NCBI RefSeq assembly: GCF_965216415.1
Contig: NZ_CBDCFU010000002.1
DNA length: 64,000 nucleotides
From: Marivita sp003149565
GTDB lineage: Bacteria > Pseudomonadota > Alphaproteobacteria > Rhodobacterales > Rhodobacteraceae
Reading direction: 5' to 3' (one strand)
The notes below the pieces were generated by a model. That model searched no databases, was not told where the DNA came from, and saw only the letters and a list, made by a program, of their open reading frames with translations. This document shows positions 10,131 to 17,301 of the stretch, piece after piece. Each line of letters opens with the position of its first letter. Positions within the stretch are counted from its first letter, which is position 1. The position numbers were made by a program, and so were the translations under genes.

Positions 10131-10157
10131 GCGACGGGGCCTTTTGGGGGCCGCGTC
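10131..10157. terminator. Second GC-rich hairpin between convergent genes
   Basis: GCGACG-GGCC pairs with GGCC-GCGTCGC across a CTTTTGGG loop. It lies between the acetyltransferase end and the convergent small-protein cluster and could stop transcription from either side. Confidence 0.4.
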
Positions 10158-10195
10158 GCGGGGTTTGGTTTGGGCCGTGAGTGGCCTTGTGCAGC

Positions 10196-10402
10196 TCACT
10201 TGACGAGAGCTTGGATCAGGGCGCGCTTTTCGCTGTTGCTGTCACCGGAGTGGATGACGGAGAGGATCGTGTTCACTTCGGCGTCTGTCAGGGTCGAGAC
10301 GTCGACGTTGGGCGCGTATTGGTCGATGGAGGAGGTGTCGACCATTGCCGAGGCGGAGACTGCGGTGAGGGCCAGGGCGGTTGCTGCGATGAGAGTTTTC
10401 AT
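10196..10402 (-). CDS. Small secreted HSG-SEK repeat protein, tandem copy A
   Basis: A 68-residue product with a clear Sec signal peptide (MKTLIAATALALTAVSASA). The mature part of about 49 residues contains YAPNVDVSTLTDAEVN followed by SVIHSGDSNSEKRALIQAL. A ribosome site GAAGGACTTAAGAAA precedes the ATG. The protein is identical to copy B and differs by two signal-peptide residues from copy C. The same YxPxxD-TxTD-HSGxSxSEK pattern forms internal repeats in the secreted protein at 12411-12995. It was not recognised as a named domain; it is probably a small helical periplasmic or extracellular protein. Confidence 0.75.
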   Translation of the reverse strand: MKTLIAATALALTAVSASAMVDTSSIDQYAPNVDVSTLTDAEVNTILSVIHSGDSNSEKRALIQALVK

Positions 10403-10432
10403 TTTCTTAAGTCCTTCTGTGTGAGTGTGGGA

Positions 10433-10639
10433 TTACTTGACGAGGGCCTGGATCAGGGCGCGCTTTTCGCTGTTGCTGTCACCGGAGTGGATGACGGAGA
10501 GGATTGTGTTCACTTCGGCGTCTGTCAGGGTCGAGACGTCGACGTTGGGCGCGTATTGGTCGATGGAGGAGGTGTCGACCATTGCCGAGGCGGAGACTGC
10601 GGTGAGGGCCAGGGCGGTTGCTGCGATGAGGGTTTTCAT
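10433..10639 (-). CDS. Small secreted HSG-SEK repeat protein, tandem copy B
   Basis: The middle copy of three genes repeated every 237 bp. It encodes the same 68-residue precursor as copy A, with a 30-bp gap on each side that carries the same GAAGGACTTAAGAAA ribosome site. DNA differences from copy A are few (for example GGG versus AGA near the start and end), so the duplication is recent or kept homogeneous. Its function is unknown. Confidence 0.75.
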   Translation of the reverse strand: MKTLIAATALALTAVSASAMVDTSSIDQYAPNVDVSTLTDAEVNTILSVIHSGDSNSEKRALIQALVK

Positions 10640-10669
10640 TTTCTTAAGTCCTTCTGTGTGAGTGTGGGA

Positions 10670-10876
10670 TTACTTGACGAGGGCCTGGATCAGCGCGCGC
10701 TTTTCGCTGTTGCTGTCACCGGAGTGGATGACGGAGAGGATCGTGTTCACTTCGGCGTCTGTCAGGGTCGAGACGTCGACGTTGGGCGCGTATTGGTCGA
10801 TGGAGGAGGTGTCGACCATTGCCGAGGCGGAGAATGCGGTGAGGGCGAGGGCGGTTGCTGTGATGAGGGTTTTCAT
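10670..10876 (-). CDS. Small secreted HSG-SEK repeat protein, tandem copy C (promoter-proximal)
   Basis: The first gene of the tandem set in transcription order. It encodes the same 68-residue precursor except for Ala6 to Thr and Val15 to Phe in the signal peptide. The leader differs from copies A and B: the ribosome site is AAAGAAAGGACC, and a small GCGCC-GCAA-GGCGC hairpin lies 30 bp upstream. The open frame continues further upstream, but the signal peptide and ribosome site fix the start at 10876. The mature protein is identical to the other copies. Confidence 0.75.
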   Translation of the reverse strand: MKTLITATALALTAFSASAMVDTSSIDQYAPNVDVSTLTDAEVNTILSVIHSGDSNSEKRALIQALVK

Positions 10877-11989
10877 ATGTGTGGTCCTTTCTTTCGATGT
10901 GATCTGCGCCTTGCGGCGCGGTGTGTTGTGTGTGTGCCGGGCTGTCTGTCCGACACCGATCAAGCTAGGGATGGAACCGCGGCGCTGGAACTCACAGCTG
11001 ATGCACATTGGCTCTCGCAAAAGTGGACTTGACGGGAGGGGCGCGCGATCACCCCCTGCGCATGGGTGCACAGGCTTGGTGCGGGTCAGCAATTGCTGGG
11101 GTTTCCGAGCGGCGCTGCGGCTCTGATCCGACACCGTGGTGTGACGGTGATCATGGGTGGCGCGATGTCCTGTGACATATCAAGAAAATGTGACGGTTGA
11201 GAAAAGCCGAATTGTTTCAAAGGGAACACCGGGGCGCGAGTGTGTGAGACCGGGGATGTGAAGGATGTGACAGAACATTGGCGCTGGTTTGGCCTGCGCC
11301 GGGGCGACTCGGCTGTGGTTCTGGTGAGCGCAAAGGCAGGCACAGGGCCCGGCGCGCCATGTCTGCAGCCGCCGCGGGATGCAATCCGGTGTGTCAGAAC
11401 GGGCGTCGCCATGTTCGGGTGGGCCTTGGAGGGCCTATCAGGCGCGCGTCTTCGTCAGCCCGGGCTGTAAGCCGAGGCGTTCGGGTTGAAGGTCGCGTCA
11501 CCATCCTGCTGCCTGCGCAGAGGGGTGGTGCGTCCTGCCTCAGTGCCAGCCTGGTGCCTGTCCCGGGGCTCTGATGCGCAAGCAACATCGTCCTCGCCGG
11601 GACTGACCCGGGGGGCTGTCTGATCTTAAGGTCCTTGGGTCCTCGCCCGAGGAGGACGTCATAAAGAGGATGACGTCATAAAAGAGAAGAAGCGGCGCCG
11701 CCCTTTGGGCCTGACAGTTCTCTCATTGTCCGGGGTGTCCCCCGGGACCAGTACCCCTGTCGGGGCCTTCTGAAACCGGTTTCTCATGATCACCCACGTC
11801 ACGGGGCTCAAGAGAGACGCGTTTTGCGACATCCTGGATCGCCATTCCCAGCCGCGCGTCGCGCTTTTGGGGCAATGACCATCCGCGATGATTGGCCTTC
11901 GCAACCCTCGCAGGTCAGGCCGTCGTGTCGCGGCATGGGAGTGACCCTTCCCGCTCGATGCGCATCGTGGGCGCGGGTATGGCAGAGCC

Positions 11990-12012
11990 TTGGTTGACAC
12001 CATGACAACCAA
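11990..12012. repeat. Inverted repeat 1 upstream of tRNA-Trp
   Basis: TTGGTTG and CAACCAA form perfect 7-base arms around a 9-base loop. Confidence 0.6.
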
Positions 12013-12022
12013 CCGCGCGGTG

Positions 12023-12044
12023 GACGGTCTTTCGAAAGACCGTC
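12023..12044. repeat. Perfect 22-bp palindrome centred on TTCGAA
   Basis: The half site is GACGGTCTTTC and the second half is its exact complement. The centre TTCGAA matches the palindromes at 43165-43274. Confidence 0.8.
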
Positions 12045-12064
12045 ACACGGTTTCAAAACCGTGT
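12045..12064. repeat. Inverted repeat 3 upstream of tRNA-Trp
   Basis: ACACGGTTT and AAACCGTGT pair perfectly around CA. It starts directly after the 22-bp palindrome and resembles the tRNA-Trp anticodon arm downstream. Confidence 0.75.
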
Positions 12065-12184
12065 CACAAGCCCAGAACTCTGCCTTTGCGCTGCAAATTT
12101 GAAACCTCTGTGTCAAACTTGAGGTCCGGATGCCGAGTTTTGGTGAGGCGGCGCAAAATTTGTCCGGCTTGGGCGTTCTGGGCC

Positions 12185-12213
12185 TTGATTTCGCTGTGCC
12201 CTTGGAATACCCG
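12185..12213 (+). promoter_or_regulatory. Weak candidate promoter for tRNA-Trp
   Basis: TTGATT and TACCCG are 17 bp apart, and the tRNA begins 14 bp after the second element. The -10 match is poor. Confidence 0.3.
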
Positions 12214-12226
12214 TCGTTTCGGCCTT

Positions 12227-12302
12227 AGGGGTATAGCTCAGCTGGTAGAGCGACGGTCTCCAAAACCGTAGGTCGCGGGTTCGAACCCTGCTGCCCCTGC
12301 CA
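12227..12302 (+). tRNA. trnW: tRNA-Trp (anticodon CCA)
   Basis: A complete 76-base cloverleaf. The acceptor stem AGGGGTA/TGCCCCT has one G-T pair, the D arm is GCTC/GAGC, the anticodon stem ACGGT/ACCGT holds loop CTCCAAA with anticodon CCA, and the T arm is GCGGG/CCTGC with loop TTCGAAC. The discriminator is G and the CCA end is encoded. The position before secE-nusG is the conserved alphaproteobacterial context. Confidence 0.98.
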
Positions 12303-12362
12303 CTTTTCTGAAATTGTTGGAAACGATTTCTGCACTGCGCGCCCGTGCGTTTGCGCAAATGA

Positions 12363-12393
12363 AAAGCCGCCCCCAAGAGGGGCGGCTTTCTTT
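12363..12393. terminator. Bidirectional terminator between tRNA-Trp and the secreted repeat-protein gene
   Basis: An 11-bp stem AAAGCCGCCCC/GGGGCGGCTTT with loop CAAGA has T- and A-runs on both flanks, so it serves both strands. Confidence 0.85.
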
Positions 12394-12410
12394 AAGTCAA
12401 AGCGATCAGT

Positions 12411-12995
12411 TTAGTTGACCAACTCTTCGATTTTGGCTGTCTTTTCGCTGCGCGACATTCCGCTGTGAACATAGCTCACCGCGAGAGCCAGCTCGTCATC
12501 GGTGAGAACGGTCACATCAGCCTCTGGCACATACATCTGCAGCATGGCAGCGCGACCGGTGCTCACGACGGTCAGAGTCTCGTCATCCATCGGTTCGCCG
12601 GCCAGAATGCTTGCGACGCGGTCAGTGATCACGGCGCGCGATTCACCACCATAGGTCACAGCGAGTGCAGCCTCAGCTTGCGATTGAGTGATTGTCCCGA
12701 GATCGGCGTCAGGTGCGTAGTCGAGCAGACGCTCCATTTCAGCTTCGCTGATCATCGCGATGCCCATATCGACATTGTCGTCGGTGGCAAGAGCGCGCAG
12801 CTTGGCGGTTTTCTCGCTGTTCGACATACCGGAGGTGACGATGCCATAAGCAATGTCATAATCCGTATCGGTAAAGGTGGATGTGTCGATGCTGGAGTTG
12901 AAACCCTGCACCTGCTGAATCTGTGCTTCGGTTGCGGCAAAGCCTGCTGTACCAAGTGTCGTTGCGAGTGCGGTAGCAATCATCATGCGTTTCAT
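12411..12995 (-). CDS. Secreted protein with three HSG-SEK type repeats
   Basis: ATG 12995 follows AAAGGA and gives a 194-residue precursor with signal peptide MKRMMIATALATTLGTAGFA. The mature protein has three diverged repeats: SSIDTSTFTDTD with TSGMSNSEKTAKLRAL, then YAPDADLGTITQSQ with YGGESRAVITDRVASIL, then YVPEADVTVLTDDE with HSGMSRSEKTAKIEELV. The outer two keep the S-x-SEK helix start and the middle one has lost it. The pattern matches the 68-residue proteins 1.5 kb away, so both come from one repeat family. No named domain was recognised; periplasmic or extracellular location is likely. It is transcribed away from secE. Confidence 0.75.
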   Translation of the reverse strand: MKRMMIATALATTLGTAGFAATEAQIQQVQGFNSSIDTSTFTDTDYDIAYGIVTSGMSNSEKTAKLRALATDDNVDMGIAMISEAEMERLLDYAPDADLGTITQSQAEAALAVTYGGESRAVITDRVASILAGEPMDDETLTVVSTGRAAMLQMYVPEADVTVLTDDELALAVSYVHSGMSRSEKTAKIEELVN

Positions 12996-13228
12996 GTCAA
13001 AATCCTTTCGTCTGGTGACGTACATTTCTTTGTCTCAGCGCTGGCGGTGCTGTTCCCCGCCGGCTCTGGGGGACTAACCGCGTCGACGGCGGAACGTTCC
13101 TGCAAGTCCTTGGAAAATCGGACACATAATTGTGAAAATGGCATCAGGAACTATCTAAAAGTTCGCAGCATACGCGCGCGGCACTTCTATATATATTCAA
13201 ATGATTGCTGCATTCCGGTGCGGTTCGC

Positions 13229-13257
13229 TTGAATTCGCGCAACGACTTCGCTAAGTG
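13229..13257 (+). promoter_or_regulatory. Candidate secE promoter
   Basis: TTGAAT and TAAGTG are 17 bp apart, 35 bp before the secE start. Confidence 0.4.
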
Positions 13258-13291
13258 CGAACCACAGCACAGGCAACGCGAGACATTCGTC

Positions 13292-13489
13292 ATGGCAACG
13301 ACCAACCCACTTCAGTTCATTCAGCAGGTTCGGGCTGAAGTGTCGAAAATCGTATGGCCGACCCGCCGCGAGGTTCTTTTGACGACGGTCATGGTATTTA
13401 TCATGGCTGCTCTGACCGCAGTGTTCTTTGCGCTTGTCGATATATTGATCCGGTCGGGCCTGCAGGGATTGCTCAACCTCTTTGGCTGA
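13292..13489 (+). CDS. secE: Preprotein translocase subunit SecE
   Basis: A 65-residue single-span SecE that clamps SecY in the inner-membrane translocon. The amphipathic helix motif FIQQVRAEVSKIVWPTRREVL, typical of SecE, precedes one membrane helix (TTVMVFIMAALTAVFFALVDILI). The frame is open 87 bp further upstream, but MATTNPLQF is the family start. It sits upstream of nusG as usual, although a terminator-like hairpin lies between them. Confidence 0.95.
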   Translation: MATTNPLQFIQQVRAEVSKIVWPTRREVLLTTVMVFIMAALTAVFFALVDILIRSGLQGLLNLFG

Positions 13490-13503
13490 GGGCGCGTCCG
13501 CTC

Positions 13504-13532
13504 TTGAAAAGGCCAAGGTAAGTCGGTAATTC
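13504..13532 (+). promoter_or_regulatory. Possible nusG promoter
   Basis: TTGAAA and TAATTC are 17 bp apart just after secE. Transcripts from here would meet the hairpin at 13552 before nusG. Confidence 0.3.
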
Positions 13533-13551
13533 GTAGACTAGAACGGAATGA

Positions 13552-13586
13552 GGCGTGCATCGATTCGAGTTGCACGCCGATTTTTT
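13552..13586 (+). terminator. Terminator or attenuator between secE and nusG
   Basis: The stem GGCGTGCA/TGCACGCC is followed by GATTTTTTATT, an intrinsic-terminator layout 62 bp after the secE stop. Confidence 0.7.
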
Positions 13587-13669
13587 ATTCCGGGGCCGGT
13601 TTTGCAACGGGCCTGTCCCTAGAAATCAGACGGCGTATCAGCCGCATGAACAAGAAGGTTTGCGACCAG

Positions 13670-14203
13670 ATGGCGAAGCGGTGGTACTCGGTCAGTGTTC
13701 TTTCGAACTTCGAAAAGAAAATTGCAGAGCAGATCCTCCAGGCGGTCGAGGAACAGGGTCTTCAGGACCAGATCGACGAGGTTCTCGTCCCGACCGAGGA
13801 AGTGATTGAAATTCGCCGCGGCAAGAAGGTGACAGCAGAACGTCGCTTTATGCCGGGCTATGTGCTTGTGCGGATGGAAATGTCGGATCAGGGCTATCAC
13901 CTGATCAACTCGATCAACCGCGTCACCGGTTTCCTTGGGCCGCAAGGTCGACCGATGCCAATGCGTGATGCGGAAGTGCAGGCAATCCTCGGCCGTGTGG
14001 CCGAGGGCGAAGAGGCGCCGCGCACGCTCATCCATTTCGAGGTGGGCGAGAAGGTCAAGGTCAACGAAGGTCCGTTCGAGGATTTCGATGGCATGATCGA
14101 GGAGGTCGACGACGAGAACCAGCGTCTCAAGGTGTCGGTTGTGATCTTTGGCCGCGAGACGCCTGTCGAGTTGGAATACACGCAGGTTACGAAGCAAAGC
14201 TGA
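13670..14203 (+). CDS. nusG: Transcription termination/antitermination factor NusG
   Basis: A 177-residue NusG that binds RNA polymerase, couples it with the ribosome and with Rho, and suppresses pausing. The NGN domain starts MAKRWYSVSVLSNFEKKIAEQI and includes RRFMPGYVLVRMEM. The C-terminal KOW domain spans about residues 122-177 (VGEKVKVNEGPFEDFDGMIEEV). The start at 13670 matches the family; an in-frame ATG at 13646 would add 8 residues. It is followed by a strong terminator and an insertion that separates it from rplK. Confidence 0.97.
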   Translation: MAKRWYSVSVLSNFEKKIAEQILQAVEEQGLQDQIDEVLVPTEEVIEIRRGKKVTAERRFMPGYVLVRMEMSDQGYHLINSINRVTGFLGPQGRPMPMRDAEVQAILGRVAEGEEAPRTLIHFEVGEKVKVNEGPFEDFDGMIEEVDDENQRLKVSVVIFGRETPVELEYTQVTKQS

Positions 14204-14222
14204 GAACCCATGCGTTCAGCAA

Positions 14223-14251
14223 AAAAGGCCCGCATCGTGCGGGCCTTTTTT
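14223..14251 (+). terminator. Intrinsic terminator after nusG
   Basis: The stem AAAGGCCCGCA/TGCGGGCCTTT is followed by a T-run, 20 bp after the stop. Confidence 0.92.
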
Positions 14252-14267
14252 GTTTCTGCAGTTGTGT

Positions 14268-14807
14268 TCAGTCCGGGTGGATGTCCCTCGGTGTGCATCC
14301 AGCTTCCAGTATGACGGCGATCCAGTTTACGTTTGCTTCGAGGCCAAGTTCTGCCAGCCACGCGTCCTGTGTGCGATAGGCGTCGAGCTCCTGTGCGCCG
14401 GGGCAGTACCAATGCCCGCCGCCGTTCTGGCGATGGTGCACCAATTCGTGCAGGAGCACGCTGACATCAAACGGGTCGCGGGCACTCCAGGGTTTTACGA
14501 GGTAGATTGCCCGTGTGTCCGGATCATAGAGGCCACGCGTGGTTTCGACTTTGGCAGCCTGGGCGCTTCCTTGCAGATAGGCGGCTTTGGCTGGGCTGAC
14601 CCATTGGATCGTCGGAGCAAGGGCCCGCCTCTGGAGATCGGTATTCGCGTCGAGCCATGTTTCGAGATGTGCCACGAGTTGTGGTAAGGAATTGGCGTTG
14701 CGCCAGGCAAGCAGGTCATCTTCGGCGGCCGCTGTAGGCTGTGCGATGGACATAAGAGTTGTCAGAGCGCACGTCACCAGTGCGCCGAGGCGGTGAAACA
14801 AGGTCAT
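14268..14807 (-). CDS. Exported HExxH-motif protein (DUF6647-like)
   Basis: ATG 14807, with GAAGAGG upstream, gives a 179-residue precursor with a signal peptide (MTLFHRLGALVTCALTTLM through AAAE). The core has VLLHELVHHRQNGG, a zinc-protease-like HExxH motif, followed by WYCPGAQELDAYRTQ, where the downstream Glu could be a third ligand. This arrangement resembles small DUF6647 proteins of unknown activity. It lies next to and divergent from a GcvA-like LysR gene, a layout that often marks a regulator and its target. Its end faces the nusG terminator. Confidence 0.72.
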   Translation of the reverse strand: MTLFHRLGALVTCALTTLMSIAQPTAAAEDDLLAWRNANSLPQLVAHLETWLDANTDLQRRALAPTIQWVSPAKAAYLQGSAQAAKVETTRGLYDPDTRAIYLVKPWSARDPFDVSVLLHELVHHRQNGGGHWYCPGAQELDAYRTQDAWLAELGLEANVNWIAVILEAGCTPRDIHPD

Positions 14808-14911
14808 GGCAACCTCTTCTTGATTTTGGATTTTGGATAAAAAAATGGTAGGGTTTCGCTGTTCCGCACGCAAAAGGCGAAAATTCACGTGCGGATGAGA
14901 GGAATTCATCC

Positions 14912-15811
14912 ATGGGACGCAAGTTGCCACCATTCGCTGCTGTTAAAGCCTTCGAAGCCGCCGCACGGCATCTGAGTTTCAAGAAGGCTGCCGACGAGTT
15001 GTGTCTCTCGCCCTCGGCCATCAGTCACCAAATCAGGGGTTTGGAAGAGTATCTGGACACCGCACTTTTCGAACGGTCGGGCAATGCGATTGCGCTGACG
15101 CTTACAGGCGAGGGGTATGCCGGCAAGCTCACCAACCTTCTGGATGCGTTCGACGAATCGACCCGGTCGATCACGCAATCCGGGCCCCGCACCTTTGGTG
15201 TCCTTTGCACCCCCGGTTTCGCGGCGCGCTGGCTGGTGCCACGGTTGCACCGCCTGTCCTTTGCCGATCAGGTGCGTCTGCGGGTGTCTGTCGGGGCGCC
15301 ATCGCTGGATTTTTCGTCAAACGAAAGCGATGTGGTCATTCAGTGGCAGGATAATCCGGTTCCCGGGCTTGTGACCGAGCCGCTGATGAGTTCGAACCGG
15401 TACCCGGTGATCAGCCCGGAACTGAGAGCGCGCGGGAACATTCGGAGCCCAGAGGATCTGTTGCGGGTCAGGTTGATGCATGATGAAGTTCTGGATGCTT
15501 GGCCGGAATGGTTTGCTGCGGCCGGTCTGGACGTACCTGAGATGCCGCGCGGACCAACCTTTCCGAACTGCGAGTTGTCCACCACCGCCGCCGAACAGGG
15601 GCAGGGTGTATCGCTGGCCTATGACATGATGGTGCGTGGCACACTGGCATCGGGCCGGTTGGTGCGCCTCTTTGAGGCTGTCACGATGCCGGTTGTTATC
15701 TACTCGGTCACCTATCCCGAGGCACGCCGCAACGATGATATGGTGCAAGCTTTCCGGAATTGGATTTTCTCTGAAATGGCAGACGAAGCGCCCAGCATCG
15801 CGGCGCAGTAA
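14912..15811 (+). CDS. LysR-family transcriptional regulator, GcvA-like
   Basis: A 299-residue LysR regulator. The N-terminal winged helix (LPPFAAVKAFEAAARHLSFKKAADELCLSPSAISHQI) matches the GcvA/AmpR subgroup. The C-terminal co-inducer domain spans about residues 90-290. It is divergently transcribed from the HExxH protein gene across a 104-bp spacer, which is where a LysR operator would be expected. The AmpR/GcvA subgroup controls amino acid, cell-wall or beta-lactamase genes; the effector is unknown. Confidence 0.88.
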   Translation: MGRKLPPFAAVKAFEAAARHLSFKKAADELCLSPSAISHQIRGLEEYLDTALFERSGNAIALTLTGEGYAGKLTNLLDAFDESTRSITQSGPRTFGVLCTPGFAARWLVPRLHRLSFADQVRLRVSVGAPSLDFSSNESDVVIQWQDNPVPGLVTEPLMSSNRYPVISPELRARGNIRSPEDLLRVRLMHDEVLDAWPEWFAAAGLDVPEMPRGPTFPNCELSTTAAEQGQGVSLAYDMMVRGTLASGRLVRLFEAVTMPVVIYSVTYPEARRNDDMVQAFRNWIFSEMADEAPSIAAQ

Positions 15812-15840
15812 CGCGGTTTCTCATTGCTGTTTCGAAAGGC

Positions 15841-15869
15841 TTGCAAACCTCGGGATGAGGGTGTATCGC
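15841..15869 (+). promoter_or_regulatory. Candidate rplKA promoter
   Basis: TTGCAA and TATCGC are 17 bp apart, about 127 bp before rplK, leaving a leader of about 120 nt that contains the palindrome GGAACGCGTTCC at 15958-15969. Confidence 0.5.
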
Positions 15870-15995
15870 GCGCACCTGTCGCTTTCGGCGGCACATCCCA
15901 TGTGGGAGGCGAGCGGCACGCGTGTCGTGGACCGGACCACACAACATAGCTGACCTTGGAACGCGTTCCCGGGTCGTTGGAAAAGGAGAGGCCAG

Positions 15996-16445
15996 ATGGC
16001 CAAGAAACTTGCTGGCAAGATGAAGCTGCAGATCCCTGCAGGTCAAGCCAACCCGAGCCCGCCCGTGGGCCCTGCGCTGGGTCAGCGCGGCATCAACATC
16101 ATGGAATTCTGCAAGGCGTTCAACGCCAAGACGCAGGATATGGAGCAGGGCGCGCCGTGCCCGACGGAGATTGTCTACTATCAGGACAAATCCTTCACCA
16201 TGAACATCAAGACGCCGCCTGCGTCCTACTACCTGAAGAAGGCCGCCGGCCTGAAGCCGGTGGGCAAGCGGAACCGTCCGCGTGGTGCCGAGAACCCCGG
16301 CCGTGAGACCATCGCAACCGTGACCGTCGCGCAGGTGCGTGAAATCGCGGAAGCCAAGATGAAAGACCTCAATGCAAACGACGTTGAAGGTGCAATGCAG
16401 ATTATCCTGGGCTCTGCGAAGTCCATGGGCATCGAGGTGAAGTAA
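15996..16445 (+). CDS. rplK: 50S ribosomal protein L11
   Basis: A 149-residue L11 of the GTPase-associated centre that binds 23S rRNA helices 43/44 and is needed for stringent-response activation by RelA. The N-terminal domain AGKMKLQIPAGQANPSPPVGPALGQRG and the rRNA-binding C-terminal domain are complete. The ribosome site is AAAAGGAGAGG. It lies one base upstream of rplA. Confidence 0.98.
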   Translation: MAKKLAGKMKLQIPAGQANPSPPVGPALGQRGINIMEFCKAFNAKTQDMEQGAPCPTEIVYYQDKSFTMNIKTPPASYYLKKAAGLKPVGKRNRPRGAENPGRETIATVTVAQVREIAEAKMKDLNANDVEGAMQIILGSAKSMGIEVK

Positions 16446-16446
16446 G

Positions 16447-17145
16447 ATGGCTAAGCTTGGAAAACGCACCCGCGCCGCCCGTGAAGCCTTTGCTGGCAAG
16501 GACGATTTGTCCGTCGCAGAGGCCGTTGCCCTGATCAAGAGCAACGCAAACGCGAAATTTGACGAAACTCTGGAAATCGCAATGAACCTTGGTGTCGACC
16601 CGCGTCACGCCGATCAGATGGTTCGCGGCGTTGTTGGTCTGCCGAACGGCACCGGCAAAACCGTGCGCGTCGCCGTCTTCGCACGTGGCCCTAAGGCTGA
16701 TGAAGCCAAGGAAGCCGGTGCCGATATCGTTGGTGCAGAAGACCTGATGGAAACCGTTCAGGGCGGCACAATCGAGTTTGATCGCTGCATTGCAACACCT
16801 GACATGATGCCGATCGTCGGCCGTTTGGGCAAAGTTCTTGGCCCGCGCAACCTGATGCCGAACCCCAAAGTCGGCACCGTGACCATGGACGTCAAGCAAG
16901 CTGTCGAGGACGCCAAAGGCGGTCAGGTTCAGTTCAAAGCCGAAAAGGCTGGTGTTGTGCATGCCGGGATCGGCAAGGTTTCGTTCGATGAGGCAAAGCT
17001 GGTCGAGAACGTAAAGGCGTTTGTCGACGCTGTGGCAAAAGCCAAGCCGGCAGGCGCCAAGGGCACGTACATGAAGAAGATCGCGCTGTCTTCGACAATG
17101 GGCCCGGGCGTGTCGATTTCCGTGGACGACGCTGCCGGACACTAA
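16447..17145 (+). CDS. rplA: 50S ribosomal protein L1
   Basis: A 232-residue L1 of the mobile L1 stalk, which releases deacylated tRNA from the E site. In many bacteria it also represses rplKA translation. Family motifs include GLPNGTGKTVRVAVFARG and GKVLGPRNLMPNPKVGTVT. It starts one base after the rplK stop, giving translational coupling. Confidence 0.98.
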   Translation: MAKLGKRTRAAREAFAGKDDLSVAEAVALIKSNANAKFDETLEIAMNLGVDPRHADQMVRGVVGLPNGTGKTVRVAVFARGPKADEAKEAGADIVGAEDLMETVQGGTIEFDRCIATPDMMPIVGRLGKVLGPRNLMPNPKVGTVTMDVKQAVEDAKGGQVQFKAEKAGVVHAGIGKVSFDEAKLVENVKAFVDAVAKAKPAGAKGTYMKKIALSSTMGPGVSISVDDAAGH

Positions 17146-17168
17146 GTCCCAGCCTTCCAAACAGTTAG

Positions 17169-17198
17169 AAACGGCGTCCATTTGGGCGCCGTTTTTCG
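17169..17198 (+). terminator. Intrinsic terminator after rplA
   Basis: The stem AAACGGCG/CGCCGTTT with a 10-base loop is followed by TTTTTCGTTT, 24 bp after the stop. It ends the rplKA unit. Confidence 0.85.
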
Positions 17199-17301
17199 TT
17201 TCTGCGGTGCTGATCTGCAAACAATGGCCCTTCTGCTACCCCATTAAAGGCTCTTTTGGGTAGCATCAGGCATGTTGAAAGATTTTCTGAGAGGGCAGGA
17301 C

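Larger units (their letters stand above)
10196..10876 (-). repeat. Tandem triplication, 237-bp unit
   Basis: Three direct repeats begin at 10196, 10433 and 10670, each containing one complete signal-peptide gene plus its 30-bp spacer. Base differences between units are few, and the mature protein is identical in all three. Confidence 0.9.
10877..12226. other. 1.35 kb stretch without a convincing gene
   Basis: Several open frames exist on both strands, but they show alphaproteobacterial out-of-frame composition (Arg/Pro/Ser rich), no ribosome sites and no recognisable motifs. The region holds a short direct repeat GACGTCATAAA at 11655 and 11672, and three hairpins at 11990-12064, described separately. 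An eroded gene or a non-coding RNA cannot be excluded. Confidence 0.5.

Noticed and set aside
9305..10160. Insertion sequence carrying the acetyltransferase between tuf and tRNA-Trp
   Set aside because: No transposase, terminal inverted repeats or target duplications were found; the hairpins are terminators.
10196..10876. CRISPR array, suggested by three regular direct repeats
   Set aside because: The 237-bp units are complete genes, with no short repeat-spacer pattern.
10181..11032. Plus-strand frame of 283 codons across the tandem secreted genes
   Set aside because: Its repeats only mirror the 237-bp DNA repeat; the minus strand has signal peptides and ribosome sites.
11659..12012. Minus-strand frame of 117 codons in the empty region
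   Set aside because: Arg/Ser/Pro-rich, no ribosome site and no motif.
12045..12064. Possible selenocysteine or suppressor tRNA because the hairpin loop contains TTCAAA
   Set aside because: No acceptor, D or T arms could be found around it; only an isolated hairpin exists.
12465..13232. Plus-strand frame opposite the three-repeat secreted protein
   Set aside because: Cys/His-rich composition with no start signal; the opposite strand has a signal peptide and repeats.
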